From Catonia carolina (Eukaryota; Arthropoda; Insecta; Hemiptera; Achilidae): a DNA stretch of 64,000 nt. The position numbers and the translations under genes were made by a program. This document shows, piece after piece, positions 1-16,100 of the stretch. Position 1 is the stretch's first letter; every line of letters begins with the position of its first letter. The stretch lies in the NCBI GenBank assembly GCA_035578175.1, contig JAQMRL010000006.1, forward strand, positions 25,500,393 to 25,564,392. Direction: 5' to 3'. The notes beneath the pieces were generated by a model, which was not told the origin of the DNA, made no database searches, and saw only the letters and a list, made by a program, of their open reading frames with translations.

Positions 1-115
1 AAACCCAAGGTGTTAAAAAAAAAAAACAAAATAATAGTGATTCTTTTTAATTTTAAAGCGTGTATGTTGAAATTTATTTTTGTCTTAATTTTCTTCGTAT
101 TTTTGTTTATTTCAG

Positions 116-361
116 ATGTAGATGATGCTAACGATAATAATAATTCTGCTGTGACTGATTCAAGCGCAGTAGCATTGCAGCAACTGCTACAGCATCAAAG
201 TTCTGATAGTGGTAACGAAGAAATTCCACCTTTGCCACGCGATATTCAAGAACCAATTCTTTGTAGAACTGTTAGGATAGGTTCTTATAAAGTAGTTCCT
301 AGTACTCATATCTATTTTAATTTAAAATCCGTCGATATAACCGTACCTTCGATAAAAGATT
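116..361 (+). CDS. SENP6/7: SENP6/7 exon 1 of the visible part
   Basis: The acceptor ends at 115 after a T-rich tract and the donor is GTTAGT at 362. The exon opens with two bases of a split codon and encodes an Asp/Asn/Ser/Gln-rich linker, then [12 protein letters not shown] and [12 protein letters not shown], the conserved lead-in to the protease. The open frame continues a few codons into the intron, so the stop at 364-366 is intronic. Confidence 0.85.
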
Positions 362-3300
362 GTTAGTATATTGTTTCTTCAGACTATTTTTTTAGAATAG
401 AATTAAATTTGTTTTTTTTAACATCAAATTTTGGTACAGGAACTGAGATTGTTTCTCTCACACTTTGGCTGTTTTATACCACTCCATAACTACTAAAATA
501 TTGTTATATTGACAGATTCTAAAGAAGAATCAGATATCCTGGTGTTTAAATGTATCTCTTGTTTTCAAACAGAGGTACTATTATGAACAAAAACATCATT
601 TGAAGGGCATGGTGGCCAAAATATGATTATAGTAGTAACAATACACGCCAACCCATATAGTGTGTCGAGAGTGGAAGTTCTCGATAGTCATTGCAAGATA
701 CAATCAGTACGATGCACATTTATTCTATATACATGATTAATGGTTGGCCAATAAACAGACTGCAGACTCATTACGAAACAAGTAGTGGTGATATTGATCG
801 TATTGAATAAAAGGCACTTTCTTACACCATTTAAAACAGCTGTATCTGTACCGGCAAACTTAACAATATTTTTATAATAAATAGAAGTACTCATGGTTAC
901 TTACTACTAAATGTACTGTAAAGGCAGCTTGGAAATGACTTGTCCTTCTCCTTTACCTTGCTGAGTAAACAAAAGACTGTGCATCTTTCAACAGTACATA
1001 GTAATGAATCAAGTTCTTATCTTGAAATATCCTATAATCCCTTTTTTGGGGTCTCTTGGATGTAGTTGAAAAATCACAACTGAATCTAAGATTGCTTTAT
1101 ATGAAATATTTTCTTATTTTTACTTTCTCTTGCCTATATTAATATATAGGAAGGAAAGTATTGTTTTCATGTCGATTTTTTGAAATCGAGTTTTCACCGG
1201 ATTACATATTTTCAGACACCCTGAATCCAAAAAACATGTTTTTTTAGTGATAAGTGTGTGTGTGTGAACTGAATATCTCAAGAACGGAACATCGTCGAAC
1301 TTGAAACCTAAGTTAGATACCACTAGAGAACCCGATACGAACATTTTCATCAATCAGCCAAACAGAAGTAGTAGTTTATTCATGGCTTTTTTCACTTTTT
1401 GCAATTTTCTCTAAAACAGCTCCTACAATTTTTGTTGAAAGTCGCCGTATTTACTCAATTTTTTATGCTCTACAAGATAAGGCAGGCACCATGTCTGTGG
1501 AAACTCTTGAAAAGGCTGTTTTCTCGTAAAAAATTTGTTTTTTTAAGACTACGGCTTTAATATGCATTTTAGCCAAAACTGCATATAATACAAACAGTTT
1601 TAAACATTTTTTTTATAACGCTTAGTTAAGCGGTAATTAGCAATTTTTTTTTCTCACGAAAACTTGTAAAAAATCTATTTTGTTAAGATTTCAGCCTTAA
1701 GATGCATTTCATGACAAATGTGTATAAATCACATTTATAGGAAGTTAAAAGATCTAAAACTTTTATTTAGAATATACAGAGCCTAGTTTAGCGTGAGAGT
1801 GGTTTTCCTTATTTTTAAGTCAAACTGAGGTTGATTTTCATTTTGGGTCTTTCACTCATGATTAAAATAAGGTTATGTTTTTTGAGGTTAGTTTTTTTGT
1901 GCATGTTTTATTACTAATGTTGGGTTGTATTGTTCATTATTTGCATTGGCAAGAGGAAGTAGTGTGTGTTTCAAACCAGATTTTTAACTATAGAATGAGC
2001 CACTGAGCTACCGAGACATTGCTGTGTAGTTATGAATCACCCTTTATAATTTTAATTGAGCTTGTACGACTTAAAATTAGGTAGTAAAAGATGCTGAAAA
2101 CATTTGTTTATGTTATAACTTAGATATTATTACATAATCCATTATCTTCAGTTTGTAACTTTTGCTTTTGTTGCAGCAGATGTACATATTCAATTGAAAA
2201 TACCTTTCTCGCATATTGTAAAAGTACTAGCACATTATGGCCGTGCTATGCCTGTATTTTTTATATATACAACGCCTGCAATGGGTAATAGAGTAAGAGA
2301 GTTGTTACAAATGTCGTCAAAAGAGGGATATTATTATGATCCAACTAGTAAAGGTGAGTGAAATAGAAAAAGAAAAATAGAAAACACAGTGAACCATTTA
2401 ATTTTTGGTCACTTGTTAACCTGTTCACAGCTGGGAGTTAACTCCTTCGCTGATACCCAATAATCCTTGTATGGTATCACCACTAGTACCAGGCCGATCC
2501 ATTGTAGAAAATGTAAATAATAAACCTACCTAAATGCGTACATTTATACTTATAAAAATAATCTGAAATAAAACAAAACAAGCACTAAATAAAACAAGAA
2601 AAACCACTTTGAAACTGGCCTAACCTAACATATTGTACCTAATACTAATTGTATTGTACTTATAAATGCACTATAAAAAACGAAAAATCAGATACCCTTA
2701 CAATTAACAAACGACTAAATATGATAATTAAAAACTAACAAGCAGTATCACGTTTATGAATAAAAACAACACCATTAAAAAATAACTAAAACACATGTTT
2801 ACCAGGCATAAACTCCAAATATTGGGTTATGTTTACAAGCTACTAACAACAGACAGGTACAACGTAAAAGGGAAACTTTTAGATCAAAATTTCCCTTATT
2901 TCAATACAAACAAAATAATGTATTATTATATATAATTTAGAACTACAAGTACAAAACTGCGTGGCGCCGAATTCAAAGTGTACTTTTGAGAGATATCTCG
3001 TTTATATCAATACAGCGTTCGCGAGATATCTCATCCATATCAGCGAAAGGGTTAAATTCAATACGTATGTACCATGTTGGCCGTTTATGACTTTTTTCAA
3101 GGTATTCTAATTTAATTTTTTAACCAATTTCATTGTTACTTATGTTAAGGCTATGTGCCTTGGATTTGCAAAACAGTAAAATAAATCAAATAATCTATTT
3201 AATTGGGGCGTTTTCCGGAAGACCAGTACACTTTTAAGGTAGTCCACATACGAGACCAATGTGATTAGTAGTTGTAAGCGACAAATTGAAGTTGTAATAG

Positions 3301-6300
3301 AATGCAAGGAAAGGGAAAACATAAGAACAAAAATGATATAGGAAAAGAATCACTTGCAAAACCAAATCAGTTATCACAAACATAAAACGTCCACTTACTT
3401 GGTATCGAACACAATAGCCTGAAGTCCAGTAACAGGAACACGTGCGTGAGCCCAGGATGGCAACCAACGAAGATTACTTTTAATACATTAGCAGACAGTT
3501 TAGCAAATACACAAACACAATGATAAATAAGTATATTAACACACATAACACAGTTTAAGCGTCGTTTTGAAATACATTAGCTGATGCCAGCACCACGATT
3601 GGTGCTAAGCCAAAAGGATAAGCCTCAAGCGAAGGATGCGTTTGTCCGTCCATGACCAGTTCAGAAGTACAAGAGTGGATAGGAAGTAGAATGTGGGTGG
3701 AGGGGGAAGGAACATAGAGAATAAGGAAGCGTGATACAGTAGGCCTCGTATGACAAGCAGTAAATACAATATACAACGAATAAGCAGACAGCGCGTGGAC
3801 GATTTAAATTAGCTACGAAAGTAAACAAAAGCAAGATACCCCAGGTAAAGTGGCCTTAACAACTTACCTCAAATTAAAGCTATTATCTTTCCCTTTAACG
3901 TGCATTATTTGTTAATAATCTTAATACTTTTTGTGCTTCAAAATGTGCTAACAAATAGAATCACTTTTATCGAAAAAAACAAGAACTGAACCGTACTAGA
4001 AATATTAAAACTTGATTTAATTACGCTTATATCGGTTTTTTTTGGTTCATTTTTTAAAAGTTGCATCCACAACTCGATTATTAGCGACTATGGGCAGAAT
4101 TTAACTTGGTAAATTTCTAGACCCTAGCCAGGAATCAAACCTGGGACCTCCGTAGTGCGCTACCACTACGCTACGGAGGCGGCCTAATTATATTGTATTA
4201 CACTAAAATGCACGATTATAAAACCTATTTACAACTAAAATGATATCATTATATTATAATAATAATAATACTTTCATTATCATTCAATTATGTGTTGCAA
4301 AACGACGAACAATGCAAGCGTTTTAGAACACAAATTGTAGGTTATAAACATGCTTTGTAAACATACGTTAAAATAACCACAGAAAGGAAATAAAAATTTC
4401 AATAAGTGCTTTAGTGTTGTACTTTATAACTAAAACTTTAAAATAATGTTTGTAACACAAGTAATGCCATCCATAGATGTTCATTTACTTAATACAATGC
4501 AGGTAATCTGAAGACGTCAAATGACGGGATCCACTAAACAGAAAAGTTTCGTGACAACGTCAATTGACAGGATCAGCAGTGAAAGCGTTAGAAAATTTTT
4601 TTATAATGAGAATGTCAGTTTATCTCTATAGTGTGCAGTAATCTGTTGCCAGTTACTTTTTCCAACCGACAAAATATTTAAAATTTAAAACAAACAGTGT
4701 TCTCCCAGTTTTTATTCAATACTGTACACAGTATGGTATATTAACCCTTCTGGGACTGATAGGTTTTAGAATATTAACTCTTCGAATACCAATTCTGAGA
4801 TCGCAGCGATAGACTTTGCTTTTTTTATCCATCTTTTATCCAAAAAAATTGAAATTTTTGAGACATTAAGAAAACTTCGAGAGATGTTTAAAAAACAAAC
4901 AAATATGAAACTCTTCTTTTTTTTACGCCAGTTACAGCGAATGTACGAAAAATTTGTTGTAATATATGCAAAGTTGCATGTTTTGTCAAAATTTGGCAAT
5001 AAATAATTTTTTATTTTTATTATTTTAGTCTGGTATTATAGAAAAATGTCTAGCAAAAAATTTGATGTATCAAACGCCCTCACTTAAACAATTTATACGA
5101 CTATTCAAGCGTTTGTAAGAGTCAAGTCTATATGGATTCTGTGCTAATATGCACGCCGAAACAATTTCTGTCTTTGAGCTGATGACATTGACCCATTCCT
5201 TCAGTTATTTATATGACATATGTTATTATATGAAAGCACCGAATGTTTACTGGTGTGCGTGTACACTGACCTTCACTATTACACAAATTGTTGAGTACTT
5301 ACACACTCATACCATACCATACTTGGGCTACCCGGCTTCTAAGGGTTAACACTTTGTTTCCTAAAGGATGAGCCTAGAATTCTGGGCGATTTATTGTTTA
5401 TTTAAAGAAATCATTATTTTATTCATTTCAAAGATTAATAGATGAGTAATACATTGTTTCAAATACCAAAAATTGCAGTTTAATATATATTTCTAATTGA
5501 CAAAGTGAGAAAAGTTATGAAGTCTTGAAATGTTGAAAAAAATTGTCAGAATCACAATTGGATAAAAGTATGTTCATTAGATTTATTGTTTTAGGATCAT
5601 AACTAACAGTAATGTCATATAAGCGAATCATTGTGTAAAAAAAAAGCTCTAATAATATAACATAATATGGTCTGCTCTTAGAAAAAACATGACGTTCAGT
5701 ATTAGACCTACATACCGTTACAGTGTAGCCAAAAAACAAAACAGGCTGATAAAACAACACTTCACATTAAAATAGAACAGCCTAGTAGAGCGGGCGCCAA
5801 ATAAGCTTGCCAGTTTACTGAAGTGCACAGAAGTTTTATTTTTGTAATGGTGCGCTCGGTTGCCTCAGCGAGTGGTGGGGGTCAGTGCAGTAATAGCTGT
5901 GATCAGAATCGCGTCACTCTCACAATGTTAAATATCAGCTGACCTAAAAACATTAATCTGATTTATGTTTTATGTGGAAGGCGTTAATTGTTGTATACAA
6001 TTGAATGTTTTTAAGGTCGCTAATAGATGATAATTTAAGTAGTTCAGCGCCTCTTGATTTAGTAAGCAGTACGGTACTAAGACACAAAATCTACTGACTG
6101 AATCCGAACTGTTTGCGCAGCGACACCGGCAAGCTTATTTGGCATCCACTTTAAACAAGAATGAACATTTACAGTTATTTATAGTGTTTGAGGTTAATTT
6201 CGTATAAATTATTTATAAAATGTAGGAAAATAACATGACATGAGATGGGCTACAACGCGGAATACCATAGCTATAACCTCACTTATTAGCAAACAGAACA

Positions 6301-9300
6301 TGTTTTCAGTAAACGGTCTCTAGTTTCAAAAATCTCCAACAGAATGCAATATAATTGAAATGAGTTCAAAACAAACTACAGTACTGTTTTTATAATCCTA
6401 ACAATGAGTATAGCTCGGCAGACGCTAATTATGGAATTTTATCCAAAGTGTTAATGAAATTTAAAATTGAAATATATATTTCTATTTTAAATAATACCGC
6501 TGTTGATAATACCTGCATTGGATATTTCATGAAATAATTAAATTTTATATTGTATTAAATTGTTGGGTGTGAGATGCTATTTTTTCTGTTCTTTTATTTG
6601 GACTAGAGACTCTTTAAGAAATGAGAAATAGACAAAATGCAGGCCTTTGAATTAAGGTTGTATTAATGTATGTTAAGGATATCATGAACGGAGAAAAGGG
6701 CTAATGAGGAAATCTTATATCCGATTCATTAAGAGCAGGAATTGATTAATATAATTAGAGAAAGAAAGTGGAGTATTTCATACATATAAAGTGCAGAGAA
6801 AAATACCTTCTGCTACTTAATTGAATTAATGTATCTTTTTTTTATTACAGTTGAAACGCAGAGAAGAATCACGTTGTTACCAGAAAAATTAAGTGATGAA
6901 GGGAGAAACACAATAAAGGCTATATTAAATATGTTTAGCACTCACGAAGAATTGAACAGCAAAGAGGCTAATGATATTTTGGTACGCGCGTCTCCAAAAG
7001 AGGTTTGTTTAAATTTTTCTCTTGAAACCTGTATTGTTTATATAAATTTAATTCTTGATGTTCTAAAATTACTTATGTATAATTACTTTGGGAATTGGAC
7101 TTAATCTTCGGCCATTTGTTTAAAATTGTTCAATCATTTGAATTAATCTTTTTCGTAATTTGAGCAGATGGCAGCAGCAGTCAATATCACTTGATTGTTT
7201 TTAAACTTGATTTATATTTAAAATATCTTGCTTCTGCTTAATTAAATGCTTATAAATATGTAACATCTCGTATTTCTCAATTTTATTTGTGTTACATAGT
7301 TCTATTATACTGAATAATTAGTCTATTTTACCAAACTCATGGTTTTTTTTGACATTATTGGCTTAATTAAAAACAAAAACCATGAGTTTTTTTTATGTAA
7401 GGAGTGGTGGAAGATGTGAAGAAAGTGCTGTAAATGGTTGGGTTTTGCTATACAGCCAGTAGCCGAGCTCCCTATTAGAAAATATTTCATTTCTGTCTTT
7501 GTTTGGATAATAGTATGTAATTCAAAATTTCTTACAAAATGTGTGTATTTATAAGTATAATAATGCTCAGTAAACTTTCACATTGTCAAGGTCAGATAAA
7601 TTTCTAGTCAATGTACTTTGTATTTGGAGTATAAAATTTTGTTTTGGCTTTTTATTTACCCTTTGAGTGCCATGCCTTGTAGTGCCTTGAGTGTAGCCTT
7701 TAAATTGGTGAAAAATGCCAGGTCAAAAGCATTACACTAATTTCTTTTAAAAATTAATTTGATCAGAACTAATGTCATTAGCTTAATTTTTACTTTCTCT
7801 TGTCTATATGAATATATAGGAAGGAAAGTATTATTTTCTTGTCAATTTTTTGAAATTGAGTTTTCACCGGATCTACACATTTTCAGACCAGCTAAACCCA
7901 AAAAACATGTTTTTAGCGATTGATCTGTGTGTTTGTGTGTGTGTGCGTGTGTTTGTGAACAGAATATCTCAAGAACGGAACATCATACGAACTTGAAACT
8001 TAAGTTAGACACCACTACCAGACCTGACACGAACATTTTCATCTAAATGCCCGGAAGCAGTAGTTTATTCGTGTCATTTTTCACTTTTTTGTGATTTTCT
8101 CAAAAACTGGTCCTACGATTTTTTTTAAAATCACCACGTTTACTACATTTTTTATGCTTTACAAGATTGGGTAGGCATCATGTCTGCTGAAATTCTTGGA
8201 GAGGCTGTTTTCACATAAAGAAATTGTTTTTTTTAAGATTGCTGCTTTAATATGCATTTTAGCGCAATAATGCATAATCAAAGTTGTAGATAATTTAAAA
8301 TCCTACAACTTTTATTTCAAACATTTTTTTGTATAACGCTTAGTTTAGCGGTAATAAGCGATTTTTTTTCTCACGAAAACGTGTAAAAAGGTGATTTTTT
8401 TTTTAAGATTTCAGCCTTAGTATGCATTTTACGACAAAAGTGTATATAATCAAATTTATAGGAAATTAAAAGATCTACAACTTTTATTTAGAGCATTTTT
8501 CTCTACAGAGCTTAGTTTTTTTTTTATAGAAATTTACTAAAAACCTTTCTCTATAAACTGTTTCAACAGAATGTATTCATTGAATTTTTATTTACTAAAA
8601 TATCTTGATTCACTTACTGGTAGTTGATGTTCATATAATATTCTTCACCCATTGTGTTTTAAAATAAAAATATATTTTCCATGGCGAGTTGTTTTATTTT
8701 ATAGTCAATTTTGTTCTGATTTGATTGATATATAACACAACACTATATATAATTACTAACATAACCAAAAATAACATCGCTACTACATCCGCATGACAAA
8801 GCCGCCATTTGACACGTGTGTGTACAAAGAAGTATAGAAACTAAACTCTTTGTAAAATAAATATAACTAAAAAATATCAAAATCTATTGACATAAAATGA
8901 AAGTTCATAATTTACATAATTAATAAAATCAAAATTCGACGCATTCTACCTGTTAAGGCAGCTAAGTAAGAATACCTTGAAAATGAATTCCGTAGTACGG
9001 AATACCGTAAGTTGAGTAGCAGGCACGGAATAAACTTGGTACATTAACTGACTATTCACGACAAATAATCCTTTAACGTAAAACAAAAGCAAAAACGACT
9101 GGAGCCAGAGGACCAGGCTGATTTTAAAGGCGCTTTCAGCCAAAGCGGAACGAATGAAATAGCAAACACGACGGTTTAAAACAATGAATTGAAACTGACA
9201 ATGTAAATAAGTAACGAATGACTTAGGAAACAGAAATACAAAGGGAAACACACAAATGTAACACATGAAATATGCTTAAGTAACGCTTACCTGAGACTTG

Positions 9301-10099
9301 ATTGTAGATACAAACTGGTACAACCACGTGGATGAAACGCACTGGTTACAAACGAAACTACAAACTAGCGAAGAATACACAAACATAATACATGAGCCAA
9401 CACGAAACAGTTCACATAACAAACATGAGCAAACGAATAGAACTAGGCGTAAAACGTATACATATAGAGTAAGTGGCAACTTGCAACTTCGGACAGTGTA
9501 ACGACGCCATTCGAGCGACGGACAGGCGAAACGTACCTCTACATACCGCATGCATTACAAGAGTGTGTTCAAGAAGCAGGAAACAAAGGGAAGAAGGGCT
9601 TAGGTAGAGGGGGGAACATACGTAATTGAATGATGTCACCAGGAAGCAAATACAGATTGGGCAGGATCAAGTAGCGGGATAATTTGATTACATTGTCAGC
9701 GCAATAACTGGCGTTAACACTACCGATATATAGGAAGTTATAGCCATTTACCCAACAGTTCAACAATATCCGATGTGATCGGATCTGCCACTCAAAGGGG
9801 TTAATGGGCTGACGGAAGTGAAATTATCAACATCTAAATAGTAATTTTATATTTATAATTTTTTGTGTACTGTAGAAATCTAATGAGACTTGTGCTGTTT
9901 GTAAAAACTTTAATTTATTTTGGCAGCAATCAATAAATTTGCTCATATTTTCTTTCTCTTGCCTATATGAATGTATAGGAAGGAAAGTATAGTTTTCATG
10001 TTGATTTTTTCAAAATCTAGTTTTCACCGGATATACATGTTCTCAGAACTTCAAATTCAAAAAACATATTTTTAGCGATTGGTCTGTGTGTGTGTGCGC

Positions 10100-10141
<42 letters not shown>

Positions 10142-13100
10142 TGGTGAAAAAATTATTCAAAACCGGAACATCATACAAAGTTGAAACTTAAAACTTAATG
10201 TAGGTAACACTCGAGGACCTGACACGAACATTTTCATAAAAATTAGTCAACCAAAAATAGTAGTTTATTCGTGTCAATTTTCTTTTTTTTGCGATTCTCT
10301 CAAAAATTGCCTCATTTACTGCATTTTTTAAGCTCTACAAGATAGGATAGGCACCATATGTCTACTGAAATTCCTGAGAAGGGAAGGCTGTTTTTTGTAG
10401 AAAAAAATTGTTTTTTTTTTAAGATTGCGACCTTAATATGCATTTTAGTGCAAAACTGTATATAATAAAAGTTGTAGACAATTAAAAAATTTACAACTTT
10501 TATATGAAACATTTCTTTGTGTAACGCTTGGTTGAATGGGAATTAGTGATTTTCTGGGGTTTTTTTTTCTTAAAAATCTGTAAAAAATTGATGTTTTAAG
10601 ATTTCGGCCTTAATATGCATTTAACAACAATAGTGTACATAATCAAATTTATAAGAAATTAAAAGATCTGCAACTTTTATTTCAAGCATTTTTCTCTACA
10701 GAGGCTAGTTTAGTGTCAAAGAGTAAATTTCTGTATTATTAAGCCAAACTAAGGTTGGTTTTCATTTTACATCATTCACTCATAATTAAAAAAAGATTTT
10801 GAGGTTCTATTTTATAAAATAAATTTATACAATAAATTTTACTAACCTTTTTTTATTTATTTTTTTTGTTTATTTCTAATGTTTTATTCCTAATGTTAGG
10901 TTATATTGGTCTTTTTTGCATTGGCAAGAGAAAGTTGTGTGATTGTTTAACACCAGATTTTTTCCAAAAGTTAAAATAATATTAATAATGATGTACCACA
11001 ACACAATAAAGAAAATTACCACAACATCTGGCACTCACCAAACATGTTATTAACTTTATGTAACTAGTTGTTTATAACAATTTTGTGGAAAAAGAAAAAT
11101 CTAAAAAAAAATCTTCTTTTTTTCTCAGGTTCAGAATTTAATAAAGAAGAATGCTTCATCTGTCCCTCCACTTGTTATTCAAACGTAAGTTTATTTTTTA
11201 TACTATTATTAAAATGATCATTAGTGACTGATATCAGTTTTGAAATTGGTGGTTTTTTTTATTCCCAATGTGTGTACATTGCAATCTGTTGAATTCAGAA
11301 CAATAAGCAACCCCATGACCCAATGAGATGAGGTTTTTAATGTGTTATAATTCCTTTGACCTAATTGGGAATTGATTGCGAGATTTTGCATTTTGTAGTC
11401 TAACATATCTGTGGCTGTATCACAAAGTTGGACCTAAAATTGAACCCTGTTGAACACCAGCTTTGATGTCAGGTTTTTTTTTTGATAAAATTGTATGTGT
11501 TTATGCACAAGCTTTATCCATAATGTAAGTTTTTGTGTTGCAGAATTATGGTTTATCCTCCCCCACCCTCAAAAGGAGGTATCCCAATAAATACAGAAGA
11601 CTATGCTTGTTTAGGTGAAGATCAGTTCCTCAATGATGTCATAATAGACTTCTACCTCAAGTAAGTACAGATTGTTTGATAATATTTATTATTTTCTGTC
11701 ATTAATAATAAGAGTTCAGTTTTTTAACCCTCCCAAAACGGCTTGCTTATTTAGTCCATATCTACAAATACACAGCGCTTGAGGAAAATAATTTTTATTG
11801 TCATTTTTCCTCAAAAAAATTTAAAAAATTCAGGGTAAATTAAAATGCTTTACAGATTGAAGTCGAATTGACAGCAAACATTGAATAATGTTTCACCCCA
11901 AAAAGTCAAGAAAAGTACTTTGACGATTCTCATTGTAATTAGATGAGGGATTTCGTGTAAATTATTTTACAAATATAGCAATAAATAAAGATTTGTCACT
12001 ACAAAGAGAAGTTTACAGTAAAGGCACATTTTACATTAATAATGAGGACAAAAGTATTGTAAAATACTAGTTGTAATAAATGCCTTTCAATAAATTCAAA
12101 AATCCGATGTTACAACACTGTGATTTTTCTGGATATCACATACAGCAGTGAAACGATCTTCAGCCTCAGGAGAATCAACGTGGAACAACAAGTCTCAAAA
12201 TTAAAACGTTGGATCATCAGAAAATGCTTAAACTAGAGATGTTTCTCTGATAGTAACTAGAAGCCCGTCCCAAATGAAGAAATCTTCTGAAATTCAGAGC
12301 CTCTAGCAGACCAGATGAGGAAAATGAGAATTTCTTTCTTTGGCCATCTCTTGAGGAGTGACTCTACCAGAATCTCCACTCAAATCATCTAGTGTTTCCT
12401 AAACAGAAAATCTCGGCCCCACTGGATCAAAGAAATTGAACAGAACATGAACGAAATCCAAATCTCACGTGAGGACCCGAAAAGAAAATCTGGAAATTAC
12501 CACAAACTGAACGACACAAGACTTGAACAGAAGAGACCGACCAAATGACAGAAAATTAGGTATTCCAATGAATAGAAGAGATCAGAAAGCTTGAAGGAAT
12601 ACTGGAGAAGAATCAAGGGAAAGAAACATCAGGAAAAGAAAATTGTGAGCGGTAAGGCTAGAATGTAAAAACTATCTAAAACGTAAATTTTAACTTTGTA
12701 ATATTACGAGAGTTGTTTTATTTCAATTTAGCCACTTTTGAAATAATGAATTTATTCCTATTAAATTATATAAGTAATAAACAATACATACATCTCAGAT
12801 TTTACCAGCCACAATCTCTAGTATGTGTGACTAGTTCATAAAACAAACAAAAAATAAATGATATTCAATATTATTGATTGGGTCTTGCAGTTTTTGTTTT
12901 CCTTATTTACTCCTTACAGCACTTTCTTTACAAAAAAATTTTTGGACAAAACATTTTTCCAGCTTAAAATTTCCCTGACAAAATGTTTCGGTAAAATATT
13001 TTCCAGTACGACCCGGAAATTTTTAAAAAATTTAGGAGGCTGAACCTGAAAATTCTAGCTCAAACCTTCAGTTAATAAAACCTTTGAACTTACAAACATT

Positions 13101-16100
13101 TCAATTTTTAAAACTTTCAACCTTAAACCGGTAAAGTTAAACATCAAACAATCAGTAAACCTAGTCCAAGGATCACAGTGCCATGAGGTTGCTCGTTGAC
13201 CACGTTACATTTTGAAAACTTTAAATTAGATTATCGCCCGCACTTCTGTGGTACTGATCCACCTATCTCAACTAAAGTGGCGAGTTTTTGTTAATATAAA
13301 TTTTTTGATATTAAGCCACTTATTGATTCAATTTGTTGGTTGTTGACAGGTATTTAACACAAACAATGTTGGATAAAGAAACGCAAGCAAGAACCTATGT
13401 TTTAAGTTCATTTTTTTATAAAAGGCTAACTACGAAGCCAGCTGGTACTAGACGTTCTCACAATCCAATTGAAGATGATCCAGATGTTTCACCTGCTGAA
13501 AAACGTCATTCACGTGTAAGAAGCTGGACAAAAGCAGTGGATATTTTTGCCAAAGATTTCATTATAATACCTATAAATGAGAAGTAAGTTACCAACCTTT
13601 GTTTGCTTTGTCAATATATCTCGATTAATGAATCAGAAGTCAGAAATCAAAGCAGTGTACCTTTCTTACTTGTTTATGGAATCTTTTTACTGTGGGTAAA
13701 ATCAGTAAAACGTGATGGTTTGATTGGAAAGCTTAATGACTATCTCACAAGAATGCACTGCTCTGATTTTGCCAAATTTCATGGGTTGTCTCTCTACGAA
13801 AGAAAACATATGTTGGATCAAAACTGATGTCCCATCTTCCACAAAAGATTTAAAAGAGAGTTTAAGTCTTGCTTAGGTTGAAGTTATGTTATAACAGTCC
13901 AGGAATTTATTAATGATGAAGTTTGATGTTGTGTTTTATATTGTATGTCACTGATATTGACAGTTTGTTTTCTGTGATTTTTCTTTTTCATTATTTTTTT
14001 AAGAGATGAAAAATGTTCGATACTGACTTATCCTTTACTCTTTTTGAGTTTTGTAAGGATTCAAATTTTAAGTAAATAAATATAAAATACAATACCTTAT
14101 GCAATATTCAATAGAGAAATTAACAATAAAATATCAAAATCTGTTTTATTTGCTTAAAGTGAACACTGCAATACAGTAATACTTTGTTAAAACGAACGTT
14201 ATCCTTTTTTAATAAATTTAATCTGGAACTCCATCCTTTTTTTGATAATTACAAACAATTCTCATCAAAATGTTATCAGGCGCTCACCAACCAATAAATG
14301 ACATAAATTCACAAGCAGACACATCTTTTTCTTTCTCTCTTTTTTTTCTATTTTCTACTGTTTCTTTTTCCTGTTCTTTTATTAATTTCTTAATAAATAA
14401 TATTACTTTTGATCAAGTTTTGCTAAACTTTTTTATTTCTTATTAATTTGTTATTATAGTAAGTAATTTTATTGAAACATTATTTTATTTTTATGAGAAA
14501 AAGAGACAAAAAGTGTATTAGCATGTATATTACGTAAATAAAATAGTTATAAGCAAAGATTGTTTTGTAAATATGTAAATTTTTATGTCAATAAGGCTTA
14601 TATGGATAAGTTCTGTTAGCCTTTATATTGTTGTAAATAAATAAATAAAAAACTTCAAAGTTTATTTTAAATTTTTTCTAGTTGATGTTTCAAAGAAGTA
14701 ATTTCATATTCTTAAAGTGAAATTTTTAAAATTTTATAACAAATAAAAAACAACCCAGGACTTGTAATATGTATTCCATGTACTTGTTTTTGATTCAAGA
14801 AGGAAATTCTTCTGTCTGCTTAAATTATTTTTGAATGTTAGTATTTAAAAAATAACATTCACTGTAATAGATTAATTTATTGTTTACAGCTGTCACTGGT
14901 TTCTTGCTATAATTTGTTTTCCTGGTTTAACTGGTCCAGTAAGATTTAGTGATGGCACACCTATTTCAATAGCTACACCTAAACCAAGAAAGAAACCACC
15001 TTCATTAATTGACAGTAAGTATGAAGGATTTAATAATATGGTTTGAAGCGTTAAATAATGATTAGAATGTATTTTAAAAATATCTTAATTAACATCAGTA
15101 CCAGAGGATAATTTATTGCATATATTAGTTCTACTACAAAACTTAACGGGATCAGAAATAAAGATATAAGGCAAGAATTCGGAATTTTGCCACTCAACAA
15201 AAGATAAAGTTGTACCTTGTCTAATGGATCGATCATTTAAATAGAATGCCAGAAAGCTACTTACCTGGTTTAGGAAGGAGATACAAACCGGTAGGAAGCA
15301 GAGATATTGACAGGCCAATGAAAAGATGGGTGCCGGAACAGGTAGAAATGAACTTGTGAAGAGAAGAAGGAGAAGATATTAATTCTACTTACCAAAAGAG
15401 GAATAAACTGAAGTATGATAATTATAGAGGAATAGTGTCACCAGTTCTGTTAAGAGGTTCCTGGTAGGATTCTGAATAAACCAGAGTGGTTTCCTTTCTA
15501 TAAATATGGCTATTTGTCTTTTTTCTTAGGACTTGGAAAAACCTATGACAATGTGCCTTTGTGTAGATTGTTTGGACTGTTTTTCTCTTGTTTATTTCAA
15601 GACTGAAACGAAAGTTTTTTGTTATGTTGTAATTAGTGAAGTTTTCATATAATATATCGTTTTTCTTGCAGGCTGTAGTGATAAAGAATTAGCAGATAAT
15701 GTAATGGCCGGAAAAACTAGTTTAATGATAGGTTCGACTACAATTACGGCAGTTAATACTACTGTACCCATTTCAACAGTTCCGACAAATTCCATAACTT
15801 TAGAACCTGAGGAAGAAGATAGAGATGAAGCCGACGGTGAAGATGAAGATTGGGGAGATGAATCCAGTGAGGACGATCAGGTATGCTTCGACAAGATAAA
15901 AAATAAAAATTGTGTATATTTTTTGTGCAAATGTGTTGATTTAATTCAAATGAAATTTATAAAAGACTGATAACCACAATGATTTTCTCACCAGTCTTCA
16001 ATCAATGTTTAATATTTACGCGTTTCTAACCGATCTTTGGTATGTGATATCCATTACAAACTAGTACATATAGTAGTCTCTATTTATAACGATAATCCCT

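Noticed and set aside
1120..1353. Minus-strand frame of 77 codons, and similar frames at 16268-16510, 25810-26019, 27436-27645 and 60032-60364
   Set aside because: They lie in repeat family A copies, differ in strand and frame between copies, and show no coding constraint.
10083..10140. Long GT repeat as a Z-DNA or regulatory element
   Set aside because: It sits at the GT position of repeat family A, so microsatellite expansion explains it.
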